From Sciurus carolinensis (lineage: Eukaryota > Chordata > Mammalia > Rodentia > Sciuridae), in NCBI RefSeq assembly GCF_902686445.1, contig NC_062219.1:144504057-144568056 (forward strand): a stretch of 64,000 nucleotides of DNA. Reading direction: 5' to 3'. A program made the translations under genes and the position numbers. The notes below the pieces were generated by a model. That model did not search any database, had not been told where the DNA came from, and was given only the letters and a program-made list of their open reading frames with translations. Of the stretch, positions 1 to 13,498 are shown piece by piece (positions within the stretch are counted from its first letter, which is position 1; every line of letters begins with the position of its first letter).

Positions 1-203
1 CAAAAAATTTTATTACATTTAGTTCCATTTAAAGTATGAACCAAATGTAAAAATTTATTCTGAACTTTTCAGAAAACTTTTTAAAAATACAGAAAGCAAT
101 AAACAAAATATTGTAACAAAATATGACTATACACTAATTTTTTTTATAATACAGACTAATCAATCATTTTCCTCAAAGATATCTATTTATTATAACAAAC
201 ATG

Positions 204-290
204 GTCTGTAGGTACAGCTCAGTGGTAGAGCACTTGCCTAGCACAAGAGGCCCTGAGCTCCATCCCCAGCACTACAAAATAACAACAAAC
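204..290 (+). mobile_element. ID SINE
   Basis: tRNA-like body (GTACAGCTCAGTGGTAGAGC and CATCCCCAGCAC) with a short A-rich AACAACAAAC tail. Diverged copy; antisense to RANBP9. Confidence 0.8.
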
Positions 291-592
291 ACTATCTAGT
301 TTATACTTTTTCAAGAATCCATTTTGCCAGTAATTACCGATATACTTACATTTTACCAAGAACTCTAGTAGAAAATCTGAAACTGATTCCAGATTAACAT
401 TTTTGGACATTGCCAAACATTACCATAATCTATGTGGTTCAGTCAATAAAAAGATGTACTTTAGGAGTTGTTAACACTTCAATTTTACACAATTTTCTAT
501 TATTGCAATTTCCTAATTTGTCAAGAAATGTTCTGAAATGTGATCAACTGATAATAGTTAAATTTAAAAAAAAAAAAAAAAAAAAAAAGCAA

Positions 593-790
593 CCAGGCCC
601 TGCAATGGCACATGCCCCTGTAATTAATCTCAGTGGCTCAGGAAGCTGAGGCAGGAAGATTAAGAGTTCAAAGTCAGCCTCAGCAAAAGCAAGGCACTAA
701 GCAACTCAGTGAGACCATGTCTCTAAATAAAATATAAAATAGGGCTGGGAATGTGGCTCAGTGGTCAAGTGCCCGTGAGTTTAACCTGGC
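593..790 (+). mobile_element. B1-ID dimeric SINE
   Basis: B1-like left half (GCTCAGGAAGCTGAGGCAGG, then GTCAGCCTCAGCAAAAGC) joined through a TAAATAAAATA linker to an ID-like right half. It is preceded by a poly(A) run at 566-588 and followed by a CATA-repeat tail. Confidence 0.85.
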
Positions 791-825
791 ACATACATAC
801 GTACATACATCCGTACATACATACA
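790..825 (+). repeat. (CATA)n microsatellite at SINE tail
   Basis: Imperfect ACAT/GTACATAC tetranucleotide repeats directly after the ID half of the preceding SINE, most likely grown from its tail. Confidence 0.85.
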
Positions 826-1065
826 AAAATAAAATAAAAACTGAAATTAAATTAACATATATACTGAACTGCTCCTCCCTTATTTTCTCAAATAAAAACT
901 TTTCCATTTCTCCTTATATAGTAAGCAAGTATTTATTCTGAAAAACTTGCATGAGATAGAAACTAAAGGTATAGCAGCTTTTGGGGAGAAATTACCCCCT
1001 CTGGGAATTACAAGGGAATAGAAACGGAATAGCATTTTATCTTCTAGATGCTAAGACCTAGACCA

Positions 1066-1250
1066 GAGTTAGGCACAACTTTCCTGTAAAGGGCCAGTCA
1101 ATATTTTCTGCTTTCCAAGCCATATGGTCCCTATCGCCACTACTCAACTCTGCTTCTGTACCAGGAAGGCAGGCCTAGACGACACAGAAACCAATGGGCG
1201 TGGACACGTTCCAATGCATCTTCATTTTTAAAACATGCCCGAGGGTACTC
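1066..1250 (+). mobile_element. hAT/MER-type DNA transposon relic
   Basis: Contains CTGTAAAGGGCCAG, GCCATATGGTCCCTATCGC, ACTACTCAACTCTGC and AATGGGCGTGG in the order found in a common short MER element of placental mammals. The terminal repeats are worn. The exact family name is uncertain. Confidence 0.65.
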
Positions 1251-1354
1251 TAGCCATAGCTTGTAGAGAATCCCTGTTCTAGAGGAATCATTTCTGCTCA
1301 CCAATATCATCACTGTATCCCTGGCACCTAGCCCAGAGCCTGGCAAACGAAGAT

Positions 1355-1555
1355 AGTAAAAACAGTGAGTACTTACCATGTCCCATGCAAGGACCTTAAG
1401 AACTTTTCATGTGCCATTTCAGTTTATCTATCCTTAATGTGGTACATACTATAGACACTCTATTTTATAAACTTAAGATATCTGAGGCAAAGGATATTAA
1501 ATAACTTGCATAAGGTACAGAGCATTGGCCAGGAGTCAAACTCAGTCAACTGTGA
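1355..1555 (+). mobile_element. MIR SINE relic
   Basis: Ancient MIR layout: AGTACTTACCATGTCCCATGC, a degraded CTCATTTAATCC equivalent, ATTTTATAAACTTAAG, then AAATAACTTGCATAAGGTAC and a CAGGAGTCAAACTCAG block. Confidence 0.65.
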
Positions 1556-3128
1556 TTAAACTGTGATTAGTCATTCTTATACTGACTATGTACTTAATAA
1601 ATAATTTTATGAATGAATAACACCAAACATTTCAAATTTACTTACAATTAGAATGTAATTCCATCACTAGGTACCCCTTTTCTTAAGAAGCATCTTACGT
1701 TTTAAAAATGGCTTTCTTATTCAATGGAAAGAGTCAATTTAAATGTTTGTGAAAATCTAATAGGAAAAGAAATAAATCACATCACCTGTGATCTTCCCAT
1801 CCCCCAAAACAAAATTTCTTCTCTGGAAAGTTTTAAAAGTTAGTATTAAAGAGATTAATAGTGGTTTTCTGAAATGTCTTATTTTCCATTTTTGAGGCAT
1901 ATGTCATACCTAAAAGTAAGCTTCTCTCAGTTTAAGATCTTAACTATCTTAAGCAACCAAAACTACCAAGACTTACAAATTAAAAATTCTGACATGCAAT
2001 CTGCATGGGGTCCTCAACATTACTGTAATCATGAGTATATAAGGGTCTTTTGTGGACCTGAAACAACTTTTAAGTTAGATGACACAAGAACCTCAAAAAA
2101 AATCAGCAGTAGAAATGTTAAGCTGAATGTAAATATGAAAGACAATTTTATGTAAGAATTATGGAAAGACACAAGAGAAAAAACTGTTACCTATACAGTC
2201 AGATATTTAGAATGTTCTCTACTACCAATGACACAAACAGCTTTTGCATTATTAAAGAACATTTATTATAAAGTAATCGGACTACTTGCAGTCTAACTTT
2301 TAAACTACTATTCATATGCAAAGTAGTTCCTGTCTCTGAGGTTAGCTTTTTCGTCTTTTAACTCTACCCCATTAGAAATAATTTGCTATGAGTCAATGAC
2401 TTTCCCAATAATAAGAGTAATGTGAAGTCCTTTATTTAAAGGGGGAGAGGGGATCACTCTTGTCCTTTGCACTTTCTGTAATCAGAAAAGGGTAGGGGAA
2501 CTTCTAAGAAAAGGGGATATAATAACCACAATTTTACACCTAAAGTGCTAGTGAGCATATGCATATTCAGCTAAGCCCTAATTTTCTATTTTTTATTAAT
2601 GTATAGATTTCTTCAAGGTTCCCTCAGCTTACTTATTTCTTAGAAGTTTACTATTTGCTCAATTCTCTCCCTTCCCTCAGAACCATCTTGCAGGCTCCAT
2701 GCTTTAGCAAGTCTCAGCAGGTCTAACCTCTTGAGTATGTCAATGTCCCTCGTTTACTAGAAGAAATGGGCTTTCCATTCCTTTTTAACTGTTCTCTATA
2801 CTATCCTAAGAACTGACAGTCCTTTCTGCATAGCACCTGTTACCTAGAGAACTGGATCATTCTATAAAAGGTTTTAGTTAAGCAAAACTTTATTAAAGCA
2901 AAACTCCTGAGCAAGTGCTTTACTGAAATTTCTATTACAAAAGGAAATATCTCAGCATGGGAACTCTTTCTATGGTTACTCCTATGATATAAAATAACCT
3001 TCACAAGAATACAAATTTTCACTATTTCCTCAACTTCCACTTGGAAAAACAAAGAAACCATTTCCAGAGGCACCTGTCTATAAAGAAGAATTACATAAGT
3101 ATGACTACCATGCTGAAAGTAATAATCA

Positions 3129-4531
<1,403 letters not shown>

Positions 4532-4584
4532 CTGGTAGTCTATTCATGTTCACACCTTGAGCAGAAAGACCAATTCCCATGTAA
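4532..4584 (-). CDS. RANBP9: RANBP9 coding exon 3 (short SPRY exon)
   Basis: A 53-base microexon-like exon. The acceptor is CCCCTTGACAG before TTACATGGG and the donor is CTACCAG followed by GTACTC. Translated with its neighbours it gives GYMGIGLSAQGVNMNRLPG, the stretch that follows KGRD in the SPRY domain. It enters in phase 2 and leaves in phase 1. It is too short to be found as a stand-alone reading frame. The evidence is the exact frame fit on both sides and the family match. It is separated from exon 2 by a 35 kb intron and from exon 4 by 1.2 kb. Confidence 0.96.
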
Positions 4585-5425
4585 CTGTCAAGGGGAGGAA
4601 AGAAATGCAGATTGTTACCGTCATATTTGTATAAATTACCCAACACTCTCAAGCATTATCAGAACCAAGCCCAAGTTGAAACCCCTAGGGTAGTTACAAA
4701 AAGATTATTATAATTTATTAATACCAACAAAGGGCAATATTAAGCACCAATAAAAACCAGATTTACAGTGAAACGCCTGAAGTATTGTACCTGCGAGTTT
4801 TACTATTTAAAAAATCCTTTAATTTTTTTTTAACCTATAAAAATCTTTCCATCTTCTTTACAAGTAATTATTTTGGAATTACAACTTCTCAAAAAAAAAA
4901 ATTTAGAAAGGATCATGAAGAAAAAGGAAACACTAAATGAGAAATGAATATGCTTCCAAAAGGACACAGTGAAAATTCGGACTACCAAAAATCAGGAGAC
5001 AAAGATTCACATTTGGAAAATATATCAAATTCAGACAAAAACATCCCAAAGTTAATAAAAGTACACTAAGAAATGTGGCCTTGGGATTTCTATGTATAAA
5101 GATTTCCTAAAACTGGGTAAACTGACAAAACCCACCAAAATAAGGAACTCATAATTACAAATTTGTAAATTTAAAACAAAATAATCTGCACAAAAATGTA
5201 GGTGGAAAGATCATTATTAAGGCACAGAGTTAAACTTCAAAAGTAAATAAAACACAAAATACAAAGTTTAAAACAAGTACAACAACACACTTGTAAGTAT
5301 GGATGCAAAAAACTCAATGATATAAACTGAATCTAGTTTGTTGAAAGTCTAAGTGATCATGTTTGTGTCAAGATTAAAAATGGCAGGTAATAAAGTTTAG
5401 CCATAATTCCTCATAAAAACTCCAA

Positions 5426-5550
5426 GGGGCTGGTGTTGTGGCTCAGTGGTAAAGCACTCGCCTCACATGTGTGAAGCCCTGGGTTCAATTCTCAGCACCA
5501 CATATAAGTAAGTGAATAAAATAAAGGTCCATCAACAACTAAAAAAATAA
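5426..5550 (+). mobile_element. ID SINE with 'GTCCATCAACAACT' tail
   Basis: GGGGCTGGTGTTGTGGCTCAG body, GGTTCAATTCTCAGCACC box, then an extended tail AATAAAGGTCCATCAACAAC plus A-rich end. Perfect 11-bp target duplication AAAAACTCCAA at 5415-5425 and 5551-5561. Confidence 0.9.
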
Positions 5551-5639
5551 AAAAACTCCAATGAAGAATAAAGGAAAATGATTTAAATATGACAATTTCC
5601 AAAATTAATACTTCAAGCAAGATAATCAATTATGAAACA

Positions 5640-6050
5640 CTGAAGCCTTTTCCATTAAAATCAAGAACAGGGAGATGCCTATAATTGTTAAAATTGTTTT
5701 AGATAATAAAATTAAAAAAAAAAAAAAAACAGTATAAACATCAGATAAAAATTAACTTTACATGTAGCTGGCATGATTAAACATGTGGAGAACCACAAAA
5801 TCTACCAAACACTTTTAGAATTAATTGTTTTGACAAAATAACTGGATATTAAAAAAACATTTCTAGTAACAGTCAGCTAGAAAAAGACATGGTGTCTGAG
5901 AATATACCAGTCACAGTAATAGAAACAATACAATAAGAATAAAGTTCTCAAGCAAAGCTCAAAAACAACGTAGTAAAAGTAATAAATAAACAGTATGTAT
6001 TCGGATAACTTAACAAAAAAGGGTCAATCTAAAAGTAATATGTACATGTA
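5640..6050 (+). mobile_element. L1 ORF2-like fragment (low identity)
   Basis: AAAATCAAGAACAGGGAGATGCC followed by sequence like the L1 reverse-transcriptase stretch (CATGATTAAACATGTGGAG, ACAAAATCTACCAAACAC). Poly(A)-like runs interrupt it. Coding potential is lost. Confidence 0.5.
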
Positions 6051-6329
6051 ATGATTTTAAGACAGATTCCTATTGAAATTTTAAACCAGATAAAATGATT
6101 TTAAAGTTCGTATGTAAAAATACAGAATTCTTACCTGGAAAAGACAAAAATTTTTAAAAGAAAAATATCTGAAGTAAATATTTATTGATATACTTAATAG
6201 CTGATAGATGATGGCAAAATGAATAAGTAAACATGACAACAGATCTGAAGAACAGAGAAAAAAGATGTCCCCTGAAACAATATCAGAAGGTATAAATACA
6301 TGTAAACAGAGCACCAAGGGGGAAAAAAT

Positions 6330-7160
6330 GAGAGAGAAAACATAATTGACAATAATTTCACAAAACTGGCAAAAGAAAAATTTATACAGACAAGAAGCTG
6401 GCAAACCTGGCCAATGCCAACTTTGGTGGCCTTGTCTGCAAAGCTGGGGCTGATGAACATGCTCCAGAAATGGTGCAGCACCAACAGGAGACCCTGCCTC
6501 CTCCACCACGGCTACCCTGGGCAGAAGAAAGTGGAGCAGAGAAGGAAGAATACGCGGAGTCTGATGAAGACATTGGCTTTGGTCTTTCGGACAAAACTTC
6601 TTTTGTAATATGACTGATAAAAAGCTGTGCTTTAAAAAGAGGAAAAATAACACAGGTAGACACAAATCACAGCAAAATTTCTGAAAACTAAGAACACTGA
6701 AAGTAGAGAAAAATAACACACTATGTTCAAAGAACATGGAGATGCATTACTACTGACCATATCAGAAAATATGAAGGTCAGAAGTCAGTGGGATGAAATG
6801 TTTCAAAATGCTGGAAGAGAAAAAATTTCAAGAGCCTTCCACTATAAAATCTAATATTCAGGGAACATATTCTTTAAGAATGAAATGAAAACATTTTCAG
6901 ATAAAAGGAATATAACAGAACGTCTTGCCAAGCAGACCTAAAGAGAAATGTTAATTTTTTTTAAAAAAACATGCCCTATTAAAGCAAAATGGTTACATAT
7001 ACTGTAGAGTTTTTAACATATGTATATGTAATAAAAAAAAAAACTGTAGTAAAAAGGACAGGGGAAGGGGACATTTCCACAATCTACATGAAATGGTACA
7101 ATATTCACAGTAGACTGTGAAAATGGGGATTCTATTAAAATCTCTAGAATGATCACTAAA
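6330..7160 (+). mobile_element. Old L1 5'-region fragment, split by the RPLP1 pseudogene
   Basis: Motifs of the old mammalian L1 region upstream of ORF2: ACATAATTGACAATAATTTC, then after the pseudogene ATCACAGCAAAATTTCTG, GAAGGTCAGAAGTCAGTGGG, TTCAAAATGCTGGAAGAG and TTTTCAGATAAAAGGAAT. It is heavily diverged with no open frame. Confidence 0.55.
6400..6640 (+). pseudogene. RPLP1: RPLP1 processed pseudogene, 5'-truncated
   Basis: This is a retrocopy of the large-subunit ribosomal stalk protein P1 mRNA. It covers the last ~60 codons (counterpart of KALANVNIGSLICN onward), the acidic C-terminal tail (EESDEDIGFGLSD-like, against the family SDDDMGFGLFD) and the short 3'UTR ending TAAAAAGCTGTGCTTTAAAAAG, which resembles the RPLP1 3' end. 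Internal indels shift the frame in the Ala/Pro hinge, and the normal TAA stop is altered by a substitution near 6594. It has no introns and the 5' half is missing. L1-like sequence lies on both sides, so it appears to have inserted into an older L1. It is expected to be non-functional. Confidence 0.85.
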
Positions 7161-8157
7161 AAAAATTTCAAGACATAGTTTTCAAGTAAATAAATTAAAA
7201 AGGACTAAGTCAAAATACATTCTACTGTCATATATATAATGAAAAAGAACAGATAAAAATTTTTTAAAAATTAAAAAGAAATTCTAATAACATATCAAAA
7301 TGATAATCAAAGAATGCAAGGTTTAACCCAAGAATGTGAGGTTGATTTAAAACAGTCAAAAACAATGCACATCACCACAGTATAAGAAAAACCCAGATGA
7401 TTATTTTAATAGTTGCAGAAAAAACACTTGACAAAATTTAACACCCATTCACAACAATACTCTCAGCAAACTAAGAATAAAAGGGAACTTCTTCAATCTG
7501 CATCTACAAAAACCCTATAGCTACTACATCCGTGAAATAGTGAACATTAGTCCCAAGGACAGAGAGCAAAGTCAAGAAAGCAGGCACTCGCCACTTCCCC
7601 TTCACACAGCACCGCAATCCTGAGCATTCCAACACGTCAAGAGAAATATTAATAAACAAATATTAATAGAAATAATAGAAAGATTAATAAGGAAGAAATA
7701 CAACTGACTATCTGCAGATAGCATGATCATAAAATCCTAAGGAATCTACAAAATAATCAGAGTTAAATTTGGTAAATTTAACGAGGCTGTAAGATGCAAG
7801 ATTTATACACAAAAAACTATTTTCTTTGTACATACTGGCACAATTAGGAAATAAAAAATTTTTAAATTCTACCTACAAAAGTACCCAGAAAACATAAAGC
7901 ACTTAAGAAATGAACAAAACACATGCAGATCTCTCTACTGAAAATTACCTAACACTGCTGACAAAAATGAAAGAAGATATAAAGGGCAAGAAACATCAAG
8001 TAAATGAACTAGAAGACTCATTAAAACTGCAATTCCCTTCAAATTAATCTTAAAGTCGTTACAATTGAAATCATAATCACATTAGACATTTTTTAAAATC
8101 TGAGGTGATTCTAAAATTTATATGGATATTTTAAAAGATCTAAAATGCCCCAAGAAA

Positions 8158-8320
8158 CCAGGTGTTTTGGCACACATCTGTAATCCCAGCAACTCCAGAG
8201 GTTCAGGAACTCAAGTTTGAGACCCTGTCTCAAAATTTAAAAATCAAAAGGGCTAGAGATGTAGCTCAATGGTAGAGTGGCCCTGGGTTCAATCCCCAGT
8301 ACTGGAGAAAATAAAATTAA
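8158..8320 (+). mobile_element. B1-ID dimeric SINE inside L1
   Basis: CCAGGTGTTTTGGCACACATC, CTGTAATCCCAGCAACTCC, linker AAATTTAAAAATCAAAAGGG, then an ID half ending GGTTCAATCCCCAGTAC. Confidence 0.9.
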
Positions 8321-9006
8321 ATGCCCAGTGAAAAATTTAAAAAGAACAGAATTACACGATTTATGCAATCTGCCTTCAAGACTTAGTATAAGGCTAAGTA
8401 ACCAAAACAGTATGTTACTGTCATAAGGATCAATAAATATATAAATGAGCAAATCAGGGAGGCCAGAAAGAGACCCACATTTATACAGTCATGTAATATT
8501 TAATAAAGGTGTAGAAACAATCCAGAAGGGAAAAGAAAAGGGCTTTAAGCAAATAGTAATAAAACAACTAATAATCCATATAGAAAAAAATAAACTTTAG
8601 CTGCTACCTCATAATATATAAAAGTCAAATGAAGATGGATTGAGGTCCTTAATAGAAAAGTTAAAACTATACAGCTTCTAAAATAAACATGTAAAAATAT
8701 CTTAATGACTTGAGAATAAAGCAAACATTTATTAGTACACAGAAAGGAGTCATAATAAATTCAAAAAGACCTCATCAAAATTAAAAACTTCTAGTGGTAC
8801 TTAAGGCATCACAATACCGGATTTCAAATTCTACTACAGAGTTATAGTAACAAAAACAGAATGGTATTAGTATCAAAACAGGAAGACCAAGAGGACAGAA
8901 GGCACAGAGACAGATCCACATAATTACTACCATTAGATACTTGACAAGGGTGCCAAAAATAAATGTTGGAGAAAGGATAGCCTTTTGAACAAAAGATGCT
9001 GGGGGT

Positions 9007-9100
9007 GGGCTGGGGATATAGCTCAGTTGGTAGACTGCTTGCCTTGCAAGCATAAGGCCCTGGGTTTGATCCCCAGCACCGCAAAAAAAAAAAAAAAAAA
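9007..9100 (+). mobile_element. ID SINE inside L1, with target duplication
   Basis: Near-consensus ID body (GGGCTGGGGATATAGCTCAG ... TTTGATCCCCAGCACC) and an 18-base A tail. Flanks AAAAGATGCTGGG (8991-9003) and AAAAGACGCTGGG (9097-9109) form a 13-bp duplication with one mismatch. Confidence 0.93.
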
Positions 9101-9268
9101 GACGCTGGGATCCTGAACAAAAATCAAATCAAAGTAGATCAAAGGCTTAGGAATTAGACCAGGAACTTTGCAACTGCTAGAAAAAAAACGTAGGGTTAAC
9201 ATTCCAACATATTCTCACAGGTGCTGACTTCCTTAACAAGATCCTGAAAGCTCAAGAAATAAAATCAA

Positions 9269-9405
9269 GGGGCTGGAGTTGTGGTTCAATGGTGTGTGCT
9301 TGCCTGGCATGTGTGAGGCCCTGAGTTCGAGCCTCAGCACTGCATATAAATAAATAAACAATAAATTTTTTTTTAAAAAATTCATTGACAACTAAAAAAT
9401 ATTTT
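9269..9405 (+). mobile_element. ID SINE with extended tail, inside L1
   Basis: GGGGCTGGAGTTGTGGTTCA body, GTTCGAGCCTCAGCACTGC box, ATAAATAAATAAACAATAAA and ATTGACAACTAAAAAAT tail. Flanked by similar AATAAAATCAAG and AAAGGAAATCAAG sequences. Confidence 0.85.
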
Positions 9406-10659
9406 TAAGAAAAGGAAATCAAGAGTAAGTGGGACAATATCAAGTTAAAAAGGATCTGCACAGCAAAGGAAATGATAAAGAGCATGAAGAGAAAGCCCAC
9501 AAAATGGGATTAAATCTTTGTGAGCTACTTCTCTGACAAGGGATTAATATCCAGAATACTTAAAGAACTCAAAAAGCTTAACACCAAAGAAACAAAACAA
9601 TCAAAGGGCAAAAGAACTAAGCAGACATTTCTCAAAAGAAACACAAATGGCCAACAAATACATGAAAAAATGTTCAACATCCCCAGGAATCAGGGAAATA
9701 CAAATCAACATTGAAATTTCATCTTACTCTAGTCAGAACGGCAATCATCAAAAATACAAACGATAGAAGATGCCAGAGAGAAGGCAGGGGAAAAGGTACA
9801 CTCACACACTGTTGGTGGGACTGCAAATTAGTACAACCACTCTGCAAAGTAGTATGGAGATTCCTCAAAAACCTAGGAATGGAACCACCACATGACCCAG
9901 CTGTTCGCTCTTCAGTATTTACCCAAAAGAACTAAAATCAGCATATTATAGAGATACAGTACATCAATATTTATAGCACCGCAACACACAAATGAGAAGA
10001 TATGGAACCAGTCCAGATGCCCAAAAACAAATGAATGGATTAAGAGAACATGGTCATACACAATGGAGTTTTACTCAGCCATAGTGAAGAATGAAATTGT
10101 GGCATTTGCTGGTAAATGGAATGAAACTAGAGAACATCATGCTAAGTAAAATAAGCAAGATTCAGACAATCTAGGGTCAAATGTTCTGTCTCATATGTGG
10201 AAGCTAGAGCAAAGGGGAGCAGTGGTTGGGTATCATAAAGACAGAGGGAGGAGCACCATGGGAAAGAGGAGGAAATGTAGAATAAATTTGACAGTTGATC
10301 ACCCATGTGCACGTATAAATATACCACAATGAATTCCACCTCTATGTTTATCTACAAAGTACCAATTAAATATAAAAAAGAGCAGAAGATAGACCAGTAG
10401 AGCAGAAGAAGGGAAACAGAGGAAGGAAGGAGGAGAGGGAAACAGTGCCCACACCCTGGGCACTAAAAATGCAATGAATTAAATTCTATGCATGTGTGAT
10501 TATGTCAAAATGAATTCAAATATTATGTACAACTAAAATATATGAATAAAAACAAAACAATAAAAAATCCAAAAGAAATTCTCCTTGGCTACCAGAAATT
10601 TAAGAATAAAGAGAAGGTCTTTTAAAAAAGTTAGACCTTCTACTCAAAAGACATGCATG

Positions 10660-11475
10660 AGGGAGACTCGGTTTTAAAGAATGAACAAAAGATCTGAAAA
10701 GACCATAAAATAAGATACTGCAAATAACCAAGAAACACATGAAAAAGAGTTCCACACTATTAGTCATTTGGAAAATGCAAATTAAATCATGCTAAGATAC
10801 CACCCACCCACCAGAATTGGTACTGTTTAGAAGACCAACAAAACCAGTATCACCAAGGATATATGGCACAATAGGAACATTTATACTTTGTTGGGGAAGG
10901 TAAAACGGTACAACCTCTTGAAACAAAGGCTAAGCATGCGCCTACCTTATGACCCAGCAATTCTACTCACAGAGAAGTGAGGGCAATGTCCACCAAAAGA
11001 CTTGTACAAATATGTTCATAGCAGCTTTCCCTAATAACAAAAACCTCCAAACATCCTGGGTTATCCATCAAGAAGTGAACAGATATACAAATCATGTGTA
11101 TATGGCAACAAAAAGGGAAGTGGGATTACTGCTACATACAGCTGAGAAGAATCAAAAATGTTATGTTGACTCAAGGAAGCCTTAAAGAGTATAAATCATA
11201 CAATTCCTTATATTTGGCTTTCTGGACCAGGCAAAAATGAAGATATGGTACCAAAAGGGCCAAAAAGTAATTATTTCTTAGAGGATGGGAACAGGTCCTG
11301 AGTAGTTAAGAACATGAGGGAATGTTTCTAAGGATGGTGGCATTACTCTATTTTGGTTAGGGTTTGCACCGCACAGATGTATGCACCTGAAAATTCATTA
11401 AGTAATACACTTAAGGGGTGATACATAATTTCACTATATATAAATTATACCACAATAAAAAGAAGAATGAACAGA
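10660..11475 (+). mobile_element. Old L1M 3' fragment
   Basis: Ancient L1 C-terminal and 3'UTR content: GAAAATGCAAATTAAATCATG, TATGACCCAGCAATTCTACT, TTCATAGCAGCTTTCCCTAA, GGCATTACTCTATTTTGGTT and an end ATAAATTATACCACAATAAA. It is more diverged than the adjacent L1 and represents a separate insertion. Confidence 0.75.
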
Positions 11476-13404
11476 TATTAAACTCTAAAGATTTTCACTT
11501 TATACTGATTAGGGATAAAGTGTACTTTTCTTGAAGTGTATCATAAAGTAAAATGGATCAATGGTTGGACAAAAAAAAACTGAGACATAATAGAACAATT
11601 ATAGTCACTTCTATGTTGTTACACATGAATTCCTTAAAAACATATTACACAATAAAAGTCAAAGGGCTTATTGGAAAAATTAGGGTTAGGAGCACAGCAT
11701 GCAAAAAGGTCAGAAACATAAAACAGCAATGCAGTTCTACTTGTTAAATTATTACAGAATACAAAAATACTACACTTCATTTGGCGCTTTACCTTGAAAA
11801 AGGCCTGAAGTTTACTTGGAAAAGTAGATGTCATAAGGGTTGCAGATTTACTGATGTGATGGAAGGAGGGTCACCTAGCAGGGGGAAATTTCTAACACCA
11901 GATCTGGATGAGTGTGACTCAAGATACACAGTTAACCAAATAGCTGGAAGATGTCTCAGGTACATTGTGTACTATGCTCAAACTCGGCAATAAGAAAGGC
12001 AAAATTTGCTTATATGTATTTACTTCCATAGTTAGACATGAAGACTTTTCAGATTAATGTATCAATGTACATAGACCTAAATTATAAATTCATTGGCACT
12101 AACACTAAATTCATTGTGCTAACATAATATGCTAGATTAGCAGGACGATGGGTTTAATCCTGCAATCTTGCTGTTTGTCCTATCTGTGACTCCATCTTTG
12201 ACTGTTTTTATTTTTCTGCTTTATGACCACTACTAGGTTCTTACTATGCTTCTTGATAAATATTTTGTAAATTAAAATATGTATCTTTAACATATTACAA
12301 TCTTAATTCAATTAGTGTATTTATCAAATGCTAGCAGATGCACCTTTGAAAACCTACGTACCTCCTCACACAATTCTTTGCTACTGTCCCTGTGTTTCAT
12401 TCCCTTACATCACAAACTCCACAAAGCACCATCAATTGTTGTTTTAAATAGTACTAGTTTAACCCAATAAAATTAATAGTAGACTTTTCATTAGATGCAA
12501 TTCAGCAAAACTATAATAAAAAGGAAAAATTATAACATTCTCACATAAACAAAAAACTGAGAAAATTTGTTGTTAGCAGAACTGTACTATAAGTAATAAA
12601 AAGAGGATCCTTCAGGGTAAGCAACACTATCAGACAGTAACTCAAATCTACACAAAGAAATAAACACCAGCAAAGATTAGGTAAACAGAATATATTTGTA
12701 CTTTCTTCTTCCAGATTTAAAACAGACCACTAATTATAAAACTCTGTGGGCTTAAAATGTGTAAAGACACAATCTGTATAACAATAGTAGCACAAAGGAG
12801 TGAGAAAAAAAAATGGAGATTATTTTGCAATATCCTATTTGAATTAAATTGACATTAGCCCATACATTATTTTAAATTAAAAAGAATAAAAGATATCATC
12901 TGAGTAATCTCCAGAGCCGTCACTGGTGGAGGGGAGGGGGCCAAAATTAAAAGGGGTCACTAACCACACAAGAGAGCAATAATGAATAACAAAGAAACAG
13001 ATGCGAAATACAAATATCAAAATGGCAGACATAAATCCTATTACCACCTACCACCTATCAGTTATTTCAATCCTACTAATTACAAATACAATCAATAAAA
13101 AAAAGTTAGGAACACTCTCTAACTCATTCCATAAGGCAGGTCAGTATTATCCTGTTGCCAAACAAGATAAAGACATCATAAGAAAACTACAAAAAGTATT
13201 CTTTATGAATACAGATGCAAAAATCCCCAACAAAATACTACCCAAATCAAATCCAGCAATGTACAAAAATAATTATGTCATGACCAAATAGAGATTAACC
13301 CCAGGAGTACAAGATAGATTATGCAATTGGAAAATTAAAGTAATAAATCATATTGAGAGAAATAAAGAACAAAACCCCACATAAGCATCTCAAAGTAGAG
13401 AATT

Positions 13405-13498
13405 TGCTGGATTTGAGCATATAACTCAGTGATAAAGCACTTATTCAGCACAGACCTTGAGGCCCTGGGTTCAATTTCCTGCACCACCATCCCCCTAA
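13405..13498 (+). mobile_element. ID SINE (diverged) inside L1
   Basis: GCTGGATTTGAGCATATAAC, TCAGTGATAAAGCAC and GGCCCTGGGTTCAATTTCCT match a worn ID body; no clear A tail remains. Confidence 0.8.

Larger units (their letters stand above)
7290..10570 (+). mobile_element. L1 ORF2 to 3' end, interrupted by three SINEs
   Basis: Continuous L1 sense-strand content from the reverse-transcriptase region (ACAAAATTTAACACCCATTC; TACCTAACACTGCTGACAAA) through the ORF2 C-terminus (ACGGCAATCATCAAAAATAC; GGAATGGAACCACCACATGA) to the 3'UTR (GTCTCATATGTGGAAGCTAG) and an A-rich end near 10550-10570. SINEs at 8158-8320, 9007-9100 and 9269-9405 interrupt it. Many stops and frameshifts are present, so it is dead. 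It runs antisense to RANBP9. Confidence 0.85.

Noticed and set aside
6081..6737. A 218-codon minus-strand open frame across 6.1-6.7 kb.
   Set aside because: It runs antisense through old L1 and the RPLP1 pseudogene, and its translation is a hydrophobic low-complexity string rich in Phe, Leu and Ser, as expected from the complement of A-rich DNA.
9520..9935. Open frames at 9520-9935, 10949-11185, 13001-13291 and 28046-28334 with protein-like content.
   Set aside because: They are pieces of the L1 ORF2 C-terminus or reverse-transcriptase region, interrupted by stops and frameshifts. They are annotated as L1 fragments, not genes.
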